Shown here: positions 42,405 through 51,461 of the stretch, one piece after another
Position numbering within the stretch: the stretch's first letter is position 1
How the letters are laid out: each line of letters starts with the position of its first letter
Assembly: GCF_002807665.1 (NCBI RefSeq)
Contig: NZ_PEAY01000008.1
Span: 1 to 64,000, forward strand
Source of the DNA: Neoalteromonas facilis
GTDB lineage: Bacteria > Pseudomonadota > Gammaproteobacteria > Enterobacterales > Alteromonadaceae
Direction: 5' to 3'
Length of the DNA stretch: 64,000 nt
Notes under the pieces: model-generated
The model's database searches: none
Seen by the model: only the letters and a program-made list of their open reading frames with translations
What the model was told of the DNA's origin: nothing
Program-made: the position numbers and the translations under genes

Positions 42405-43910
42405 TTAGTCTTCTGTCTTAATGCCTGCACGATTAAGTAAGAACTGAGTCAACATCGGCACTGGACGCCCACTTGCGCCTTTATCTTTACCAGAAGACCA
42501 GGCTGTACCTGCGATATCCAAGTGTGCCCAATTATATTTCTTGGTAAAACGAGACAAGAAACAAGCCGCAGTGATAGTTCCGGCTGGACGCCCGCCTAAA
42601 TTCGACATATCCGCAAAGGGGCTTTCAATTTGCTCTTGGTATTCATCCCACAATGGCAAGCGCCATGCTCGGTCAGCACTTTGCTCCGACGCATTGACTA
42701 ACTCGTGCGCCAATGGGTTGTGCGGACTCATCACGCCGGTGGCATGCTTACCAAGCGCAATGACACAGGCGCCAGTGAGAGTCGCCACATCGATAACGGT
42801 TTCAGGTGAAAAACGCTCTACGTAGGTTAGGGCATCACATAATACCAAGCGCCCTTCAGCGTCAGTATTCAATACTTCAACCGTCTGACCTGACATTGTA
42901 GTTAAAATATCGCCTGGGCGATAAGAGCGGCCGTCAGGCATATTTTCACAGCCAGCTAAAACCCCAATGATATTCAGAGGTAAGTTTAATTCCGCGACCG
43001 TGTGCATAACACCAAATACTGACGCAGCACCACACATGTCGTATTTCATTTCATCCATACCATCACCTGGTTTCAATGAAATACCACCACTATCAAAGGT
43101 CAGGCCTTTACCGACTAGCACGATAGGCGCAGCATCTTTATCGCCACCTTGGTGGTGCAAGATGCTCATCATAGATTCGTTTTCGGAACCTCGCCCAACG
43201 GCCAAGTAAGTATGCATACCAAGCGCTTCCATTTGCGCTTCGTCAACTTTTTCCGCCGTTAGCGACTCGTACTTTTCAGCCATTGCTTCTGCTTGCTGCC
43301 ACAAATAACCTGGATTACAGATATTGGGAGGCATATTAGCAACGTCTCGTGCACTGCTAGACCCTGTTGCAATCGCGAGTCCATGCTCTAATGCGCGTTC
43401 GCCGATGGGTAACTCTTTACGTGTTGGTACGTTGAATACGATTTTACGTAACGGACGGCGCAGCTCACCTTTTTTGGTTTTTAATTGCAAGAAGGTGTAC
43501 AGGGAGTCCTGAGTTGCTTCGACTGCTTGACGCACTTTCCAATAGACATCACGACCTTTGACGTGAAGATCTGACAGATAGCAAACAGCTTCCATCGAAC
43601 CGGTTTCGTTCAATGTACGAATGGTCTTGGCAATGATTTGCTTATATTGGCGCTCATCTAATTCACGCTCTTTACCACAACCTACCAATAGCACACGTTC
43701 GCTTAACACGTTTGGTACATGATGTAAGAGCAGCATCTGGCCGGCCTTTCCTTCCAGATCTCCGCGTCGCAGTAAGCTGCTAATGTAGCCTTCGCTGATT
43801 TCATCCAACTGTTCGGCGACAGGGCTTAATCGTCTTGGTTCATATACACCCACAACGATACATGCACTTCTCTGCTTTTCCGGGCTACCACTTTTTACAC
43901 TAAATTCCAT
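42405..43910 (-). CDS. pepA: Leucyl aminopeptidase / DNA-binding PepA
   Basis: M17 dizinc aminopeptidase. ATG at 43910 makes the product begin [20 protein letters not shown], the same opening as E. coli PepA. Catalytic and metal motifs are [25 protein letters not shown] and [16 protein letters not shown]. 501 residues. In E. coli PepA also binds DNA at carAB and at ColE1 cer sites. Divergent from lptF, as in E. coli. Confidence 0.96.
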   Translation of the reverse strand: MEFSVKSGSPEKQRSACIVVGVYEPRRLSPVAEQLDEISEGYISSLLRRGDLEGKAGQMLLLHHVPNVLSERVLLVGCGKERELDERQYKQIIAKTIRTLNETGSMEAVCYLSDLHVKGRDVYWKVRQAVEATQDSLYTFLQLKTKKGELRRPLRKIVFNVPTRKELPIGERALEHGLAIATGSSSARDVANMPPNICNPGYLWQQAEAMAEKYESLTAEKVDEAQMEALGMHTYLAVGRGSENESMMSILHHQGGDKDAAPIVLVGKGLTFDSGGISLKPGDGMDEMKYDMCGAASVFGVMHTVAELNLPLNIIGVLAGCENMPDGRSYRPGDILTTMSGQTVEVLNTDAEGRLVLCDALTYVERFSPETVIDVATLTGACVIALGKHATGVMSPHNPLAHELVNASEQSADRAWRLPLWDEYQEQIESPFADMSNLGGRPAGTITAACFLSRFTKKYNWAHLDIAGTAWSSGKDKGASGRPVPMLTQFLLNRAGIKTED

Positions 43911-44123
43911 AATAATCTCTCGTTCAACAAACCGGTTATTTAGGGCCAAACTGTCAATTTTATTTAATTTGAATTAACCTTTGTCTGTTGCTTGTGATTT
44001 AATACGCGGGCAATTGAATGCGTAATCGTTTGACCGCTGGTCGACAAAACTTGTCAAAACACTGAGTTTACTGAAATCTGTGACTGCTTTCACTAAAAAT
44101 CCAAGTTTACGTGTATCTAACTG

Positions 44124-45233
44124 ATGCTTATTTTCCGTTATTTACTTAAAGAAAGTCTTAAATCCCAACTGGCTATTTTCTTCGTGTTAATGGCAATTTT
44201 TATTACCTTGCGCTTCGTCCGCGTATTGGGTGATGCATCTGATGGCGACATCCCAGCCAGTCTAGTGGTCGGTTTCCTTGCGCTGTATAGCCCAGTACTG
44301 GCGTCTTTAGTCCTCCCCATTAGTGTATTTCTGGGCATCATGCTGGCGTATGGGCGATTGTACGTCGACAGTGAGATGACTGTGATGAAAGCCTGTGGGA
44401 TCAGTGAATGGTACGTCACGCGCGTAATGTTAGTCTTGTCGATATTGATGATGGTGATCACCGCCGTCATCACCCTATGGCTTGCCCCACTGTCCGCTGA
44501 AAGTGAGTACCAACTTCGCGACAAAGCTGCCACAGAAGGCGGTATTGCAGCCCTAATCCCTGGTAGATTTCAGCAGACAGGAAACGACAAAGCCGTCATA
44601 TTTGTGCATGAAATAGATTCAGAGAATGAAAAACCACTGCAACGCATATTCCTGGCACAACACAAACAAGCGCCTGAAGGAAAGCCTCAGGTACACGTTG
44701 TATATGCTGATGCTGGCAGTATTAACGTTTCTCCGAATGGTGCGCAAAACTTGATCTTAAACGAAGGTAATCAATACGAGGGTAGTGTTGAAAGTAACAA
44801 CTATCGTATTGTTTCATTTGATGAATACCAAATTCAAATCAGTGAAAAAGCGCCTACGGAGTCGAGTCGAAAAATGGTCGCAGTACCTACGCTTGATTTA
44901 CTGCAGGATGGTTCTATTGAGGCCATTGCTGAATTCCAATGGCGAATTGCAATACCGCTATCACTGCCTTTTTTAGTGCTTATCGCCGTTCCGCTATCAT
45001 CGGTTGACCCACGACAGGGCCGTTTCGGCAAAATGTTTCCCGCTATTCTGCTGTATCTTGGCTATTTCTTGCTGCTGCTCGCCAGCCGACGAGTGTTAGA
45101 GGATGGCAAGATCCCTGTACAAATTGGCTTGTGGTGGGTTCATGCGGTTATGTTGGTCATCGGGATTGCGTTGATCGCCCGTGATAGAAAATCAGGCACA
45201 TGGTTACGCTCCTTATTGTGGAGGCGCAGCTGA
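44124..45233 (+). CDS. lptF: LPS export permease LptF
   Basis: YjgP/YjgQ-family inner-membrane subunit that extracts LPS with LptG and LptB. Six helices, three on each side of a periplasmic beta-jellyroll (about 135-265). 369 residues. Its TGA stop overlaps the lptG ATG (TGATG). Confidence 0.95.
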   Translation: MLIFRYLLKESLKSQLAIFFVLMAIFITLRFVRVLGDASDGDIPASLVVGFLALYSPVLASLVLPISVFLGIMLAYGRLYVDSEMTVMKACGISEWYVTRVMLVLSILMMVITAVITLWLAPLSAESEYQLRDKAATEGGIAALIPGRFQQTGNDKAVIFVHEIDSENEKPLQRIFLAQHKQAPEGKPQVHVVYADAGSINVSPNGAQNLILNEGNQYEGSVESNNYRIVSFDEYQIQISEKAPTESSRKMVAVPTLDLLQDGSIEAIAEFQWRIAIPLSLPFLVLIAVPLSSVDPRQGRFGKMFPAILLYLGYFLLLLASRRVLEDGKIPVQIGLWWVHAVMLVIGIALIARDRKSGTWLRSLLWRRS

Positions 45234-46294
45234 TGTTTAAGATCCTCGATTGGTATATTGCCAGAACACTCCTTGGTACTGTGTCTATTACCTTGTCAGT
45301 CTTGTTGGGGTTAAGTGCCCTAATAAAATTTGTTGAACAATTGCGTAAGATTGGTGAGGGTGAATATGACATGACCATTGCCCTCGTCTACGTTTTACTG
45401 AGCCTGCCTAGAGATTTAGAGCAATTTTTCCCGATGGCAACACTGCTTGGTGGGTTAATAGGCATGGGATTGTTGGCCAGCAATTCCGAATTAGTGGTGA
45501 TGCAAGCAGCAGGGCAAAGCCGGTGGAATATCATCAGTTCAGCGATGAAATCTTGTGTGCTGATGATCATTGTGGTGATGTCAGTAGGTGAATTTGTAAC
45601 GCCTGCAAGTGAAGCCAAAGCAAAAGAAATCAGAACAGAAGCGATATCCGGGGGTAGCCTTTTTTCCTCAGATCAATTGGTTTGGGCAAAAGACGGGGAT
45701 AATTTCGTCAGTATTGGCCAGGTAGTGTCGCGCGACTTACTGAGAGATGTTGTGATTTATTGGTTCGATGGCTCGGCCAATTTACGCCAACTGACCTATG
45801 CTAAAGAAGCCACTTACGATGAAGAACGCTGGCAACTGATTAATGTTAACCACACATATTTTAGTGAACAAAATATTCGTCAGGATAGTGCCCCCGTATT
45901 GGATTGGTCTTCAACCTTAACACCAGACAAACTCGGCGTTGTTGCTGTTAAGCCAGAAGCACTATCAATCAGAGGTTTAGTGGATTATGTCACTTATCTA
46001 ACCAATAACGACCAAGATCCCGCTCGTTATGAACTAGCGCTTTGGCGTAAAATAATGCAACCCGTTTCAGTGTCAGTAATGTTGCTGATGGCCCTAAGCT
46101 TTATTTTCGGGCCATTGCGCAGCGTTACCATGGGTGCACGCATCATTATGGGTGTATTAACTGGCTTTGCCTTTTTTATTACCAACGAAGTGTTTGGGCC
46201 GCTTAGTTTAGTGTACCAACTCCCACCTATATTGGGGGCATTGTTGCCTAGCTGCGTTTTCGTCGGCATGGCGGCATTTATGCTACGGCGCTAG
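45233..46294 (+). CDS. lptG: LPS export permease LptG
   Basis: Partner of LptF with the same six-helix plus jellyroll plan, beginning MFKILDWYIARTLLG. 353 residues. The frame is open upstream to 45200, but that part lies within lptF. Converges on the RDD gene with five bases between stops. Confidence 0.95.
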   Translation: MFKILDWYIARTLLGTVSITLSVLLGLSALIKFVEQLRKIGEGEYDMTIALVYVLLSLPRDLEQFFPMATLLGGLIGMGLLASNSELVVMQAAGQSRWNIISSAMKSCVLMIIVVMSVGEFVTPASEAKAKEIRTEAISGGSLFSSDQLVWAKDGDNFVSIGQVVSRDLLRDVVIYWFDGSANLRQLTYAKEATYDEERWQLINVNHTYFSEQNIRQDSAPVLDWSSTLTPDKLGVVAVKPEALSIRGLVDYVTYLTNNDQDPARYELALWRKIMQPVSVSVMLLMALSFIFGPLRSVTMGARIIMGVLTGFAFFITNEVFGPLSLVYQLPPILGALLPSCVFVGMAAFMLRR

Positions 46295-46299
46295 TGACG

Positions 46300-46806
46300 C
46301 TACCAAGACTTATGATCGTTTTGTGTTTTGCTTAACTGGATCACTTCTATATTGGACAGTCTATCTTGCAACGCTAGCTTGTTTTTAAAGTCTAAGAGTA
46401 CCAAGATTGTTCCCAACCCACCTAACGACGTTAGCAAGCGAATAATGAGTCGGCCATACCCAACCGGCTTGTCGTCCATGGCAAATAAGCGTAAACGCCA
46501 CGCACGCATGCCTAAGGTTTGTCCACCGTGTTTCCAAAACCACAAGAAAAACGCAATCACCCAAATTCCCACCCAGCACTGAACAATGCTCTTGTACAGT
46601 AAAGACTGTTGCATGAAAGCGTTAAACTGCATATCTGCAGGCCCTTGAATAACGCCATTTTGATATAGCACAAGAAGCAGAATAATGATGATAAGTGCTG
46701 CACACATTCCCACTGCAACGGCCACTAATCCGTCGTAAACGATTGCGGCTAGACGCTTAAAGAATCCCGCTCGTTTCATGTTTTTTGAAACTTCTGTTTC
46801 TGTCAT
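46300..46806 (-). CDS. RDD-family membrane protein
   Basis: 168 residues with an RDD domain: GFFKRLAAIVYDGLVAVAVG at the N-terminus (Arg and Asp of the RDD signature), about three membrane helices, and HGGQTLGMRAWRLRLF. Function of most RDD proteins is unknown; some are linked to ion exchange. Such a gene commonly follows lptFG convergently in related bacteria. Confidence 0.86.
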   Translation of the reverse strand: MTETEVSKNMKRAGFFKRLAAIVYDGLVAVAVGMCAALIIIILLLVLYQNGVIQGPADMQFNAFMQQSLLYKSIVQCWVGIWVIAFFLWFWKHGGQTLGMRAWRLRLFAMDDKPVGYGRLIIRLLTSLGGLGTILVLLDFKNKLALQDRLSNIEVIQLSKTQNDHKSW

Positions 46807-47017
46807 TTAACTACTCTGTTTCCTTGAAAACTCGCAGGGCCTGCTCCGCGCAAAAAATGAGGTCTGTTGATTGAAATCACAAAATCAATCAAGACGCATT
46901 TCTATTTTGCGCTAAACTTAATACATTCTGGCGATTAGGTCGACGATTAATGGTTCTTGGAAACCAGTACTTCATTAACCTTCCAGTAGTTGATTGGCTT
47001 ACACGGGATCCCTATTG

Positions 47018-47794
47018 ATGTCTCAACGTTTGTATTCGTTTGGATTCATACTGCTATTAATGATTGCGCTTAGCCCGTTAAAGCAAGCCTTTGCTGATGA
47101 CGATCCAAAAGTCTATCTTGTCGGTATTGAGGATGTAGATTACCTGCCTTTTTTCACTCAGTCGGCGGAACACAGTAAACATACCTTCATCACTGATGTA
47201 CTCAATTTATTCGCCGAAGAACAAGGGATTAAATTCGAATTCGTCTATTTGCCCATCTCCCGTTTTCCTGATTGGTACGACAGTGCAAACATAGACTTTC
47301 GTGTACCCGATAATGCGCTCTGGTCCACCCGTCATTCAGACCTCGTGTACAGTGACAGTATTGTCAACCTTCACATCGACTTAGTTGTTTTGCCTGATAA
47401 TCAAGCCAAGCAGTTTGGTGAATTTGAACGAGTAGGCAGTGTAAATGGGTTTACTCCAAGCCCTCAGTGGAAAAAGCGCCTTGAGCAAAATAGTGCAAAC
47501 TTTGTCTATGACAATTCAGTCAAAATCCTCGTTCAACTTTTACAACGAGGTTTAGTGGATTGCCTCGATATCAATCTTGCCGTCGCCAGATATTATGGAA
47601 AACAGCTAGGCTATCCCGATCAAGCATTTGTCGTTGCTAACGATACGCCGGATGAAAGTTTCAGTTATCACCTTTCAACCAGAAAGCATGGCGACAAAAT
47701 AAAGCTATTCAATCAGTTCTTAAAAGATGAGAAAAGCAAGATTGACTCAATAAAACGCGAATATGGCATATCTGATCATGTCGCAATGAAATAG
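47018..47794 (+). CDS. Periplasmic solute-binding-like protein (SBP_bac_3 type)
   Basis: 258 residues with a signal peptide (cleavage near AFADDD). The mature part resembles family-3 extracellular solute-binding domains: a VYLVGIEDVDYLPF opening, KHTFITDVLNLFAEEQGIKFEF and an interdomain LVDCLDINLAVARYYGK region. No ABC permease or ATPase is adjacent, so it may act as a stand-alone sensor or scavenging protein, as many Alteromonadales orphans of this type may do (inference). ATG at 47018 is chosen; a TTG at 46994 would only add residues before the signal peptide. Confidence 0.75.
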   Translation: MSQRLYSFGFILLLMIALSPLKQAFADDDPKVYLVGIEDVDYLPFFTQSAEHSKHTFITDVLNLFAEEQGIKFEFVYLPISRFPDWYDSANIDFRVPDNALWSTRHSDLVYSDSIVNLHIDLVVLPDNQAKQFGEFERVGSVNGFTPSPQWKKRLEQNSANFVYDNSVKILVQLLQRGLVDCLDINLAVARYYGKQLGYPDQAFVVANDTPDESFSYHLSTRKHGDKIKLFNQFLKDEKSKIDSIKREYGISDHVAMK

Positions 47795-47854
47795 TGCTTT
47801 TGCCCAGCTTGTTTAACTTTTGTTCAGCTGATTCAACAAAGTGTCATAAAAATC

Positions 47855-47882
47855 TTGCACCGAGATTTAAGCTGGTTATAAT
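47855..47882 (+). promoter_or_regulatory. tRNA-Leu promoter
   Basis: TTGCAC (47855-47860) and TATAAT (47877-47882) with a 16-base spacer, followed by a G/C-rich discriminator (GCGCAACC). The GC-rich start region is typical of stringently controlled stable-RNA promoters. The tRNA begins 48 bases after the -10. Confidence 0.85.
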
Positions 47883-47930
47883 GCGCAACCTGACTCGGCA
47901 ATACGCCGGTTCAGCGGTATGGTTACCAAT

Positions 47931-48017
47931 GCCAGAGTGGCGGAATTGGTAGACGCAGCGGATTCAAAATCCGCCGCCCGAGAGGGTGTGCCGGTTCAAG
48001 TCCGGCCTCTGGTACCA
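47931..48017 (+). tRNA. tRNA-Leu (anticodon CAA)
   Basis: 87-nt gene with encoded CCA. Acceptor stem GCCAGAG/CTCTGGT (one G-U at the base), anticodon loop TTCAAAA giving CAA, a long class II variable arm CGCCC-GAGA-GGGTG, and a T-loop GTTCAAGTC. The last 55 nt are duplicated at 63677-63731, so the 3' part probably came in with the inserted island, leaving a chimeric but fully folded tRNA. Confidence 0.96.
47963..48017 (+). repeat. Left attachment-site-like direct repeat (within tRNA-Leu)
   Basis: Runs from TTCAAAATCCGCCGCC through the T-arm to CCA. 50 of 55 positions match the right copy; all differences are in six bases of the variable-arm loop (CGAGAG here). Confidence 0.88.
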
Positions 48018-48028
48018 AACCATAAAAC

Positions 48029-48050
48029 AACCGACGAAAGTCGGTTTTTT
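48029..48050 (+). terminator. Terminator after tRNA-Leu
   Basis: AACCGAC-GAAA-GTCGGTT (48029-48046) followed by T residues: a short, strong hairpin 11 bases after the tRNA. A near copy (loop GTAA) follows the right tRNA fragment at 63764. Confidence 0.9.
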
Positions 48051-48852
48051 GTGCACGTAAATAATCAGACTCCACCCCATACACGGCGCTTCGGCATTCG
48101 TGTATTTTTCATTAAAACACGCTCCCCTTGGACAATCGTTAGCTCAATTTCCTTTGTATCTTTAAAAAAGCGAATAATTATCAACTTATGTTTGCTATCG
48201 AACACACACTAACAATCAGTTGAGGCAGACTGTCAACACACTAATACCTTCAGGGGGTTGCCGTAATGGCAAATACCTATGATAAACATCAACAATACCT
48301 ACACAATACAGAACGAAACTCATAGTGAGATAATCAGCATTTTAACGCCGCTTGCTAGCCCCTACTGGCCAAAAGCTCTGGCAAACCCTAGTGAAAAAGC
48401 TGATCTATTGGGATTTTTACCTTTACCCTTAGCCCTTCGTCATGACAAACACTATAGCTACCAGCAAAATGAGTCGGGAAACCAACATCGCAGCGTTAAT
48501 CTGCATTGGCCCAAAGCATCAGTTTTTTTTACGTAAGTAACCACCACAGCAAATAGCTTGTACTTTGTAGTCGTTTTAATTTTTGGCAATGTCAGATTAA
48601 TGCATTACGCAATGAGTTTTCGCGAATCCAAACTGCGTTTCCTCTCGCCGCGAACAACGTTCGCGACACATCTGCGATACTGACGGAATTGTATGATCGG
48701 ACTTTTATATAAAGTATAAATTTAGGATTTATCGCACTACGAAAACTATCTCTCACGCTATGTTATTACAAAGGGCAAAAATACTAAGTGCTTCTTATCG
48801 CTAAAATTTATTGTTTTTTCAATGATAGACTTGTCTCAGGAGACTGATACTG
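48051..48852. other. Gene-poor left end of the island
   Basis: About 800 bases with one weak 85-codon frame (48279-48536) and no recognisable gene. A 7-bp palindromic dyad CGCGAAC-AAC-GTTCGCG (48649-48665) lies about 190 bases before nhaA and may be an operator. The absence of an integrase gene at this end, where tRNA-inserted elements often keep theirs, is notable. Confidence 0.5.
48279..48536 (+). CDS. Possible small protein, unrecognised
   Basis: An 85-codon frame with no clear ribosome site and no recognisable family. The composition (LASPYWPKALANPSEKADLL) is protein-like rather than random, so it could be a real small protein or a remnant of a larger gene. Included only as a possibility. 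Confidence 0.2.
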   Translation: MININNTYTIQNETHSEIISILTPLASPYWPKALANPSEKADLLGFLPLPLALRHDKHYSYQQNESGNQHRSVNLHWPKASVFFT

Positions 48853-50229
48853 ATGAAGATAAAAGCGCTTGCTAAACTACTACTTGAAGAAAACAGAGGA
48901 AATGCAGAGCAATTACCTAAATCTCTCATAGACTGGCTCACTCAACCACTCGGCCGTTTCTTTAAAATAGAGGCAGTTGCAGGGATAATGCTACTCACAT
49001 TTACTCTGCTAGCGCTGTATTTGGCTAATTCGGAATTTAGTTCACAATTTGCAGCGCTATGGAAAGTTTCTGTAGGTTTCTCTGTTGGTAACTTCACATT
49101 TACTCGTTCACTGCACGCATGGATAAACGATGCAGGTATGACGTTTTTTTTCTTTCTCATCGCTCTAGAACTAAAGCGTGAACTGGTTTTAGGAGAACTA
49201 CGTAAACCGCGACTTGCATTGCTATCTGTTTCAGCTGCAGCGGGTGGTATGATAATACCGGCAACTATCTATCTTTTCTTGCAGTTCGGGGAAACCGGTC
49301 AGAACGGTTGGGGAACGGTTATGGCAACTGACACAGCTTTCGTTATTGGTTGTTTGGCATTACTAGGTAAACGCATTCCGAAGAGTCTTCGCGTCTTTAT
49401 GTTGTCGTTGGCCATTGTTGACGACCTCGGTGCAATTATCGTTGTTGCGCTGGGATATGGAAACGCCCTCAACTGGTTTTTTTTGGGTTATGCATTAATT
49501 GGCTTTGTCGTCATTAAATTTATGTCTTCACTAGGCGTCCGAAGTCTGCCTTTGTTTTTCGCTGTTGGTTTTATAATCTGGTTGTTGATTGATACTACAG
49601 GTATTCATCCAACCGTCACTGGTGTAATTCTCGGTCTGATGACGCCTACGTCACGATGGGTAAGTGACAGCAAACTACATGATATCGTGAGTGCGATATG
49701 GAGTCCGCTAGCTAAGAAGTATAAGAACAATACACTTTTGCATACCCGACTATTAAAAACTGCCGAGGCCGCTGCTCGTGAAGCCCTGTCACCAGTAGAG
49801 CGATTAGAAATTTTACTCCATCCTTGGGTGGGGTTTGTAGTGATGCCAATGTTTGCATTCGCAAATGCGGGAATTCCATTGAATAATCAGGACATGCCAA
49901 TGTCGATTTTACTGGCTGTATTCTTTAGTTTTATACTCGGTAAACCCGCTGGAATTTGTCTGTTTAGCTGGGTTGCTATACAAACTAAATTGGCAGAACG
50001 ACCTGCAGATTTGACCTGGGGGTTAATTTTTGCAGGCAGCATTTTAGCCGGGATTGGTTTCACAATGGCAATTTTTATTGCAAATCTTGCATATGAATCT
50101 GAGCAAATCAATGCCGCAAAATCAGGCGTTCTTACTGCTTCATTATTTTCCTCTTTTGTGGGTATTGCACTGTTAATCTTTATTACAAGAAAAAATAAAA
50201 CCGCGAGAACTCAGACACGTAGACTTTAA
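48853..50229 (+). CDS. nhaA: Na+/H+ antiporter NhaA
   Basis: Electrogenic sodium/proton antiporter giving sodium and alkaline tolerance. 458 residues, longer than the 388 of E. coli NhaA because of an N-terminal extension and a longer central loop. The key acidic residues are present: Asp160 in MATDTAFVIG (equivalent to E. coli D133) and the Asp190-Asp191 pair in LAIVDDLGAII (equivalent to D163-D164). About 12 membrane helices. First cargo gene of the island, separated from the Crp/Fnr gene by 339 bases, so probably its own transcript. An AGGAGA-type site (CAGGAGACTGATACTG) precedes the ATG. Confidence 0.95.
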   Translation: MKIKALAKLLLEENRGNAEQLPKSLIDWLTQPLGRFFKIEAVAGIMLLTFTLLALYLANSEFSSQFAALWKVSVGFSVGNFTFTRSLHAWINDAGMTFFFFLIALELKRELVLGELRKPRLALLSVSAAAGGMIIPATIYLFLQFGETGQNGWGTVMATDTAFVIGCLALLGKRIPKSLRVFMLSLAIVDDLGAIIVVALGYGNALNWFFLGYALIGFVVIKFMSSLGVRSLPLFFAVGFIIWLLIDTTGIHPTVTGVILGLMTPTSRWVSDSKLHDIVSAIWSPLAKKYKNNTLLHTRLLKTAEAAAREALSPVERLEILLHPWVGFVVMPMFAFANAGIPLNNQDMPMSILLAVFFSFILGKPAGICLFSWVAIQTKLAERPADLTWGLIFAGSILAGIGFTMAIFIANLAYESEQINAAKSGVLTASLFSSFVGIALLIFITRKNKTARTQTRRL

Positions 50230-50568
50230 GTAATCAAACTTCCCTACTCCTGATAACATATTGATTTATCAACATTCATATACAGTACGGATAGTATGGT
50301 CTATCATTTTACTGCTTAAAGATTGGTACTAATTTAGTCGCGATATCACGTTTATTCAAATTTGCACCATTTAATTGTTCTAATGCTGAACCACAGCAAC
50401 ATAAATGCTGCACTTCACTATACTTATCTAAATTAGGTACGTCCTTTGTTCGCTAACGCACAGAAGTAAAGATAATAAATGGCTAGTCTGAACTCAAAAA
50501 TGATACTTTCCTGTAGCATGGCGCAGGTCTTGAAGGCGAAACAGAGAGTTATTAAGGAACGTGTACTC
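50230..50568. other. Interval between nhaA and the Crp/Fnr gene
   Basis: Roughly 340 AT-rich bases. I see no gene, and no terminator or promoter strong enough to call. The frame of the regulator is open back to 50479, but the upstream part lacks features of the family. Confidence 0.45.
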
Positions 50569-51276
50569 ATGATTAAATGCAATAACACCCTCTTGTCAGC
50601 ACTTCTTTCAGTCTTACCTGAACAATGTGAAAGAAAATTAGAGTTGATTCCCCTCAAGCTGGGTCAAGTGTTATACGAATCGGGCGAAGCGCTACAATAT
50701 GTTTACTTCCCAGTTGATGCCATAGTTTCTTTACTTTTCGAAATGTCAGATGGCTCATCTGCTGAGATTTCAGTTGTAGGAAATGAAGGAATTGTAGGCG
50801 TTGCTGTTTTTTTAGGCGGAGGTAGTACACCGAGTCGCGCGATTGTGCAAAGTCAAGGGAAGGCATATCGCGTTTCCGCAAGCTTAATTAAGCAGGTCTT
50901 TAACAATGATGCCACTGCACGTATTCTTCTGCTACGCTATACGCTTTCACTTATTACTCAGATGTCCCAAACTGCGGTGTGTAACCGACATCACTCGATA
51001 GTACAACAGCTCTGCCGCTGGATTTTGCTCTCACTAGACCGTTTGCCCAATAACAATTTAGTCATGACGCAAGAACTCATAGCAAATATGTTAGGCGTTC
51101 GAAGGGAGGGTGTAACGGAAGCGGCGGGCAAACTCCAAAAAGCAGGGGTAATAACCTACAAACGAGGACACATCACAGTTATAGACCGCCCAAAATTAGA
51201 AGACATGTGCTGCGAATGCTACAAAGTGGTAAAGGAGGAATCAGACAGATTAGAAGCCTTCCCCATTAAATGTTAG
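50569..51276 (+). CDS. Crp/Fnr-family transcription regulator
   Basis: 235 residues: an N-terminal cyclic-nucleotide-binding-like beta barrel (GQVLYESGEALQYVYFPVDAIVSLLFEM, seen here from about residue 28) and a C-terminal winged helix (MTQELIANMLGVRREGVTEAAGKLQKAGVI). There is no FNR-type N-terminal Cys cluster, and the cAMP pocket is not conserved, so the effector is unknown. It belongs to the stand-alone Crp/Fnr group found in environmental bacteria beside stress genes; its tail has a CCEC motif. ATG at 50569 has AAGGA ten bases upstream. A likely regulator of the island, including the operon beginning 185 bases downstream. Confidence 0.87.
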   Translation: MIKCNNTLLSALLSVLPEQCERKLELIPLKLGQVLYESGEALQYVYFPVDAIVSLLFEMSDGSSAEISVVGNEGIVGVAVFLGGGSTPSRAIVQSQGKAYRVSASLIKQVFNNDATARILLLRYTLSLITQMSQTAVCNRHHSIVQQLCRWILLSLDRLPNNNLVMTQELIANMLGVRREGVTEAAGKLQKAGVITYKRGHITVIDRPKLEDMCCECYKVVKEESDRLEAFPIKC

Positions 51277-51461
51277 TAGCAAAAAAATTAATTAATAAGA
51301 CTTTTTTCGATGTATGTGCTTAAACGCACAGATAAACACATCATCTAAAGGCTTAATAGTTAGGCAATACACAATGTGCCTAATGCATTTAACGCAGCAG
51401 AAAACAAAGTAACAATGCGTTTTTAGGTATTCCGTGAAATTACCTAAAAGGAAGTATTGTT

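Noticed and set aside
47919-48212. A 97-codon plus-strand frame across tRNA-Leu
   Set aside because: It is a translation of the tRNA gene and its terminator, a common artefact; the tRNA explains the sequence.
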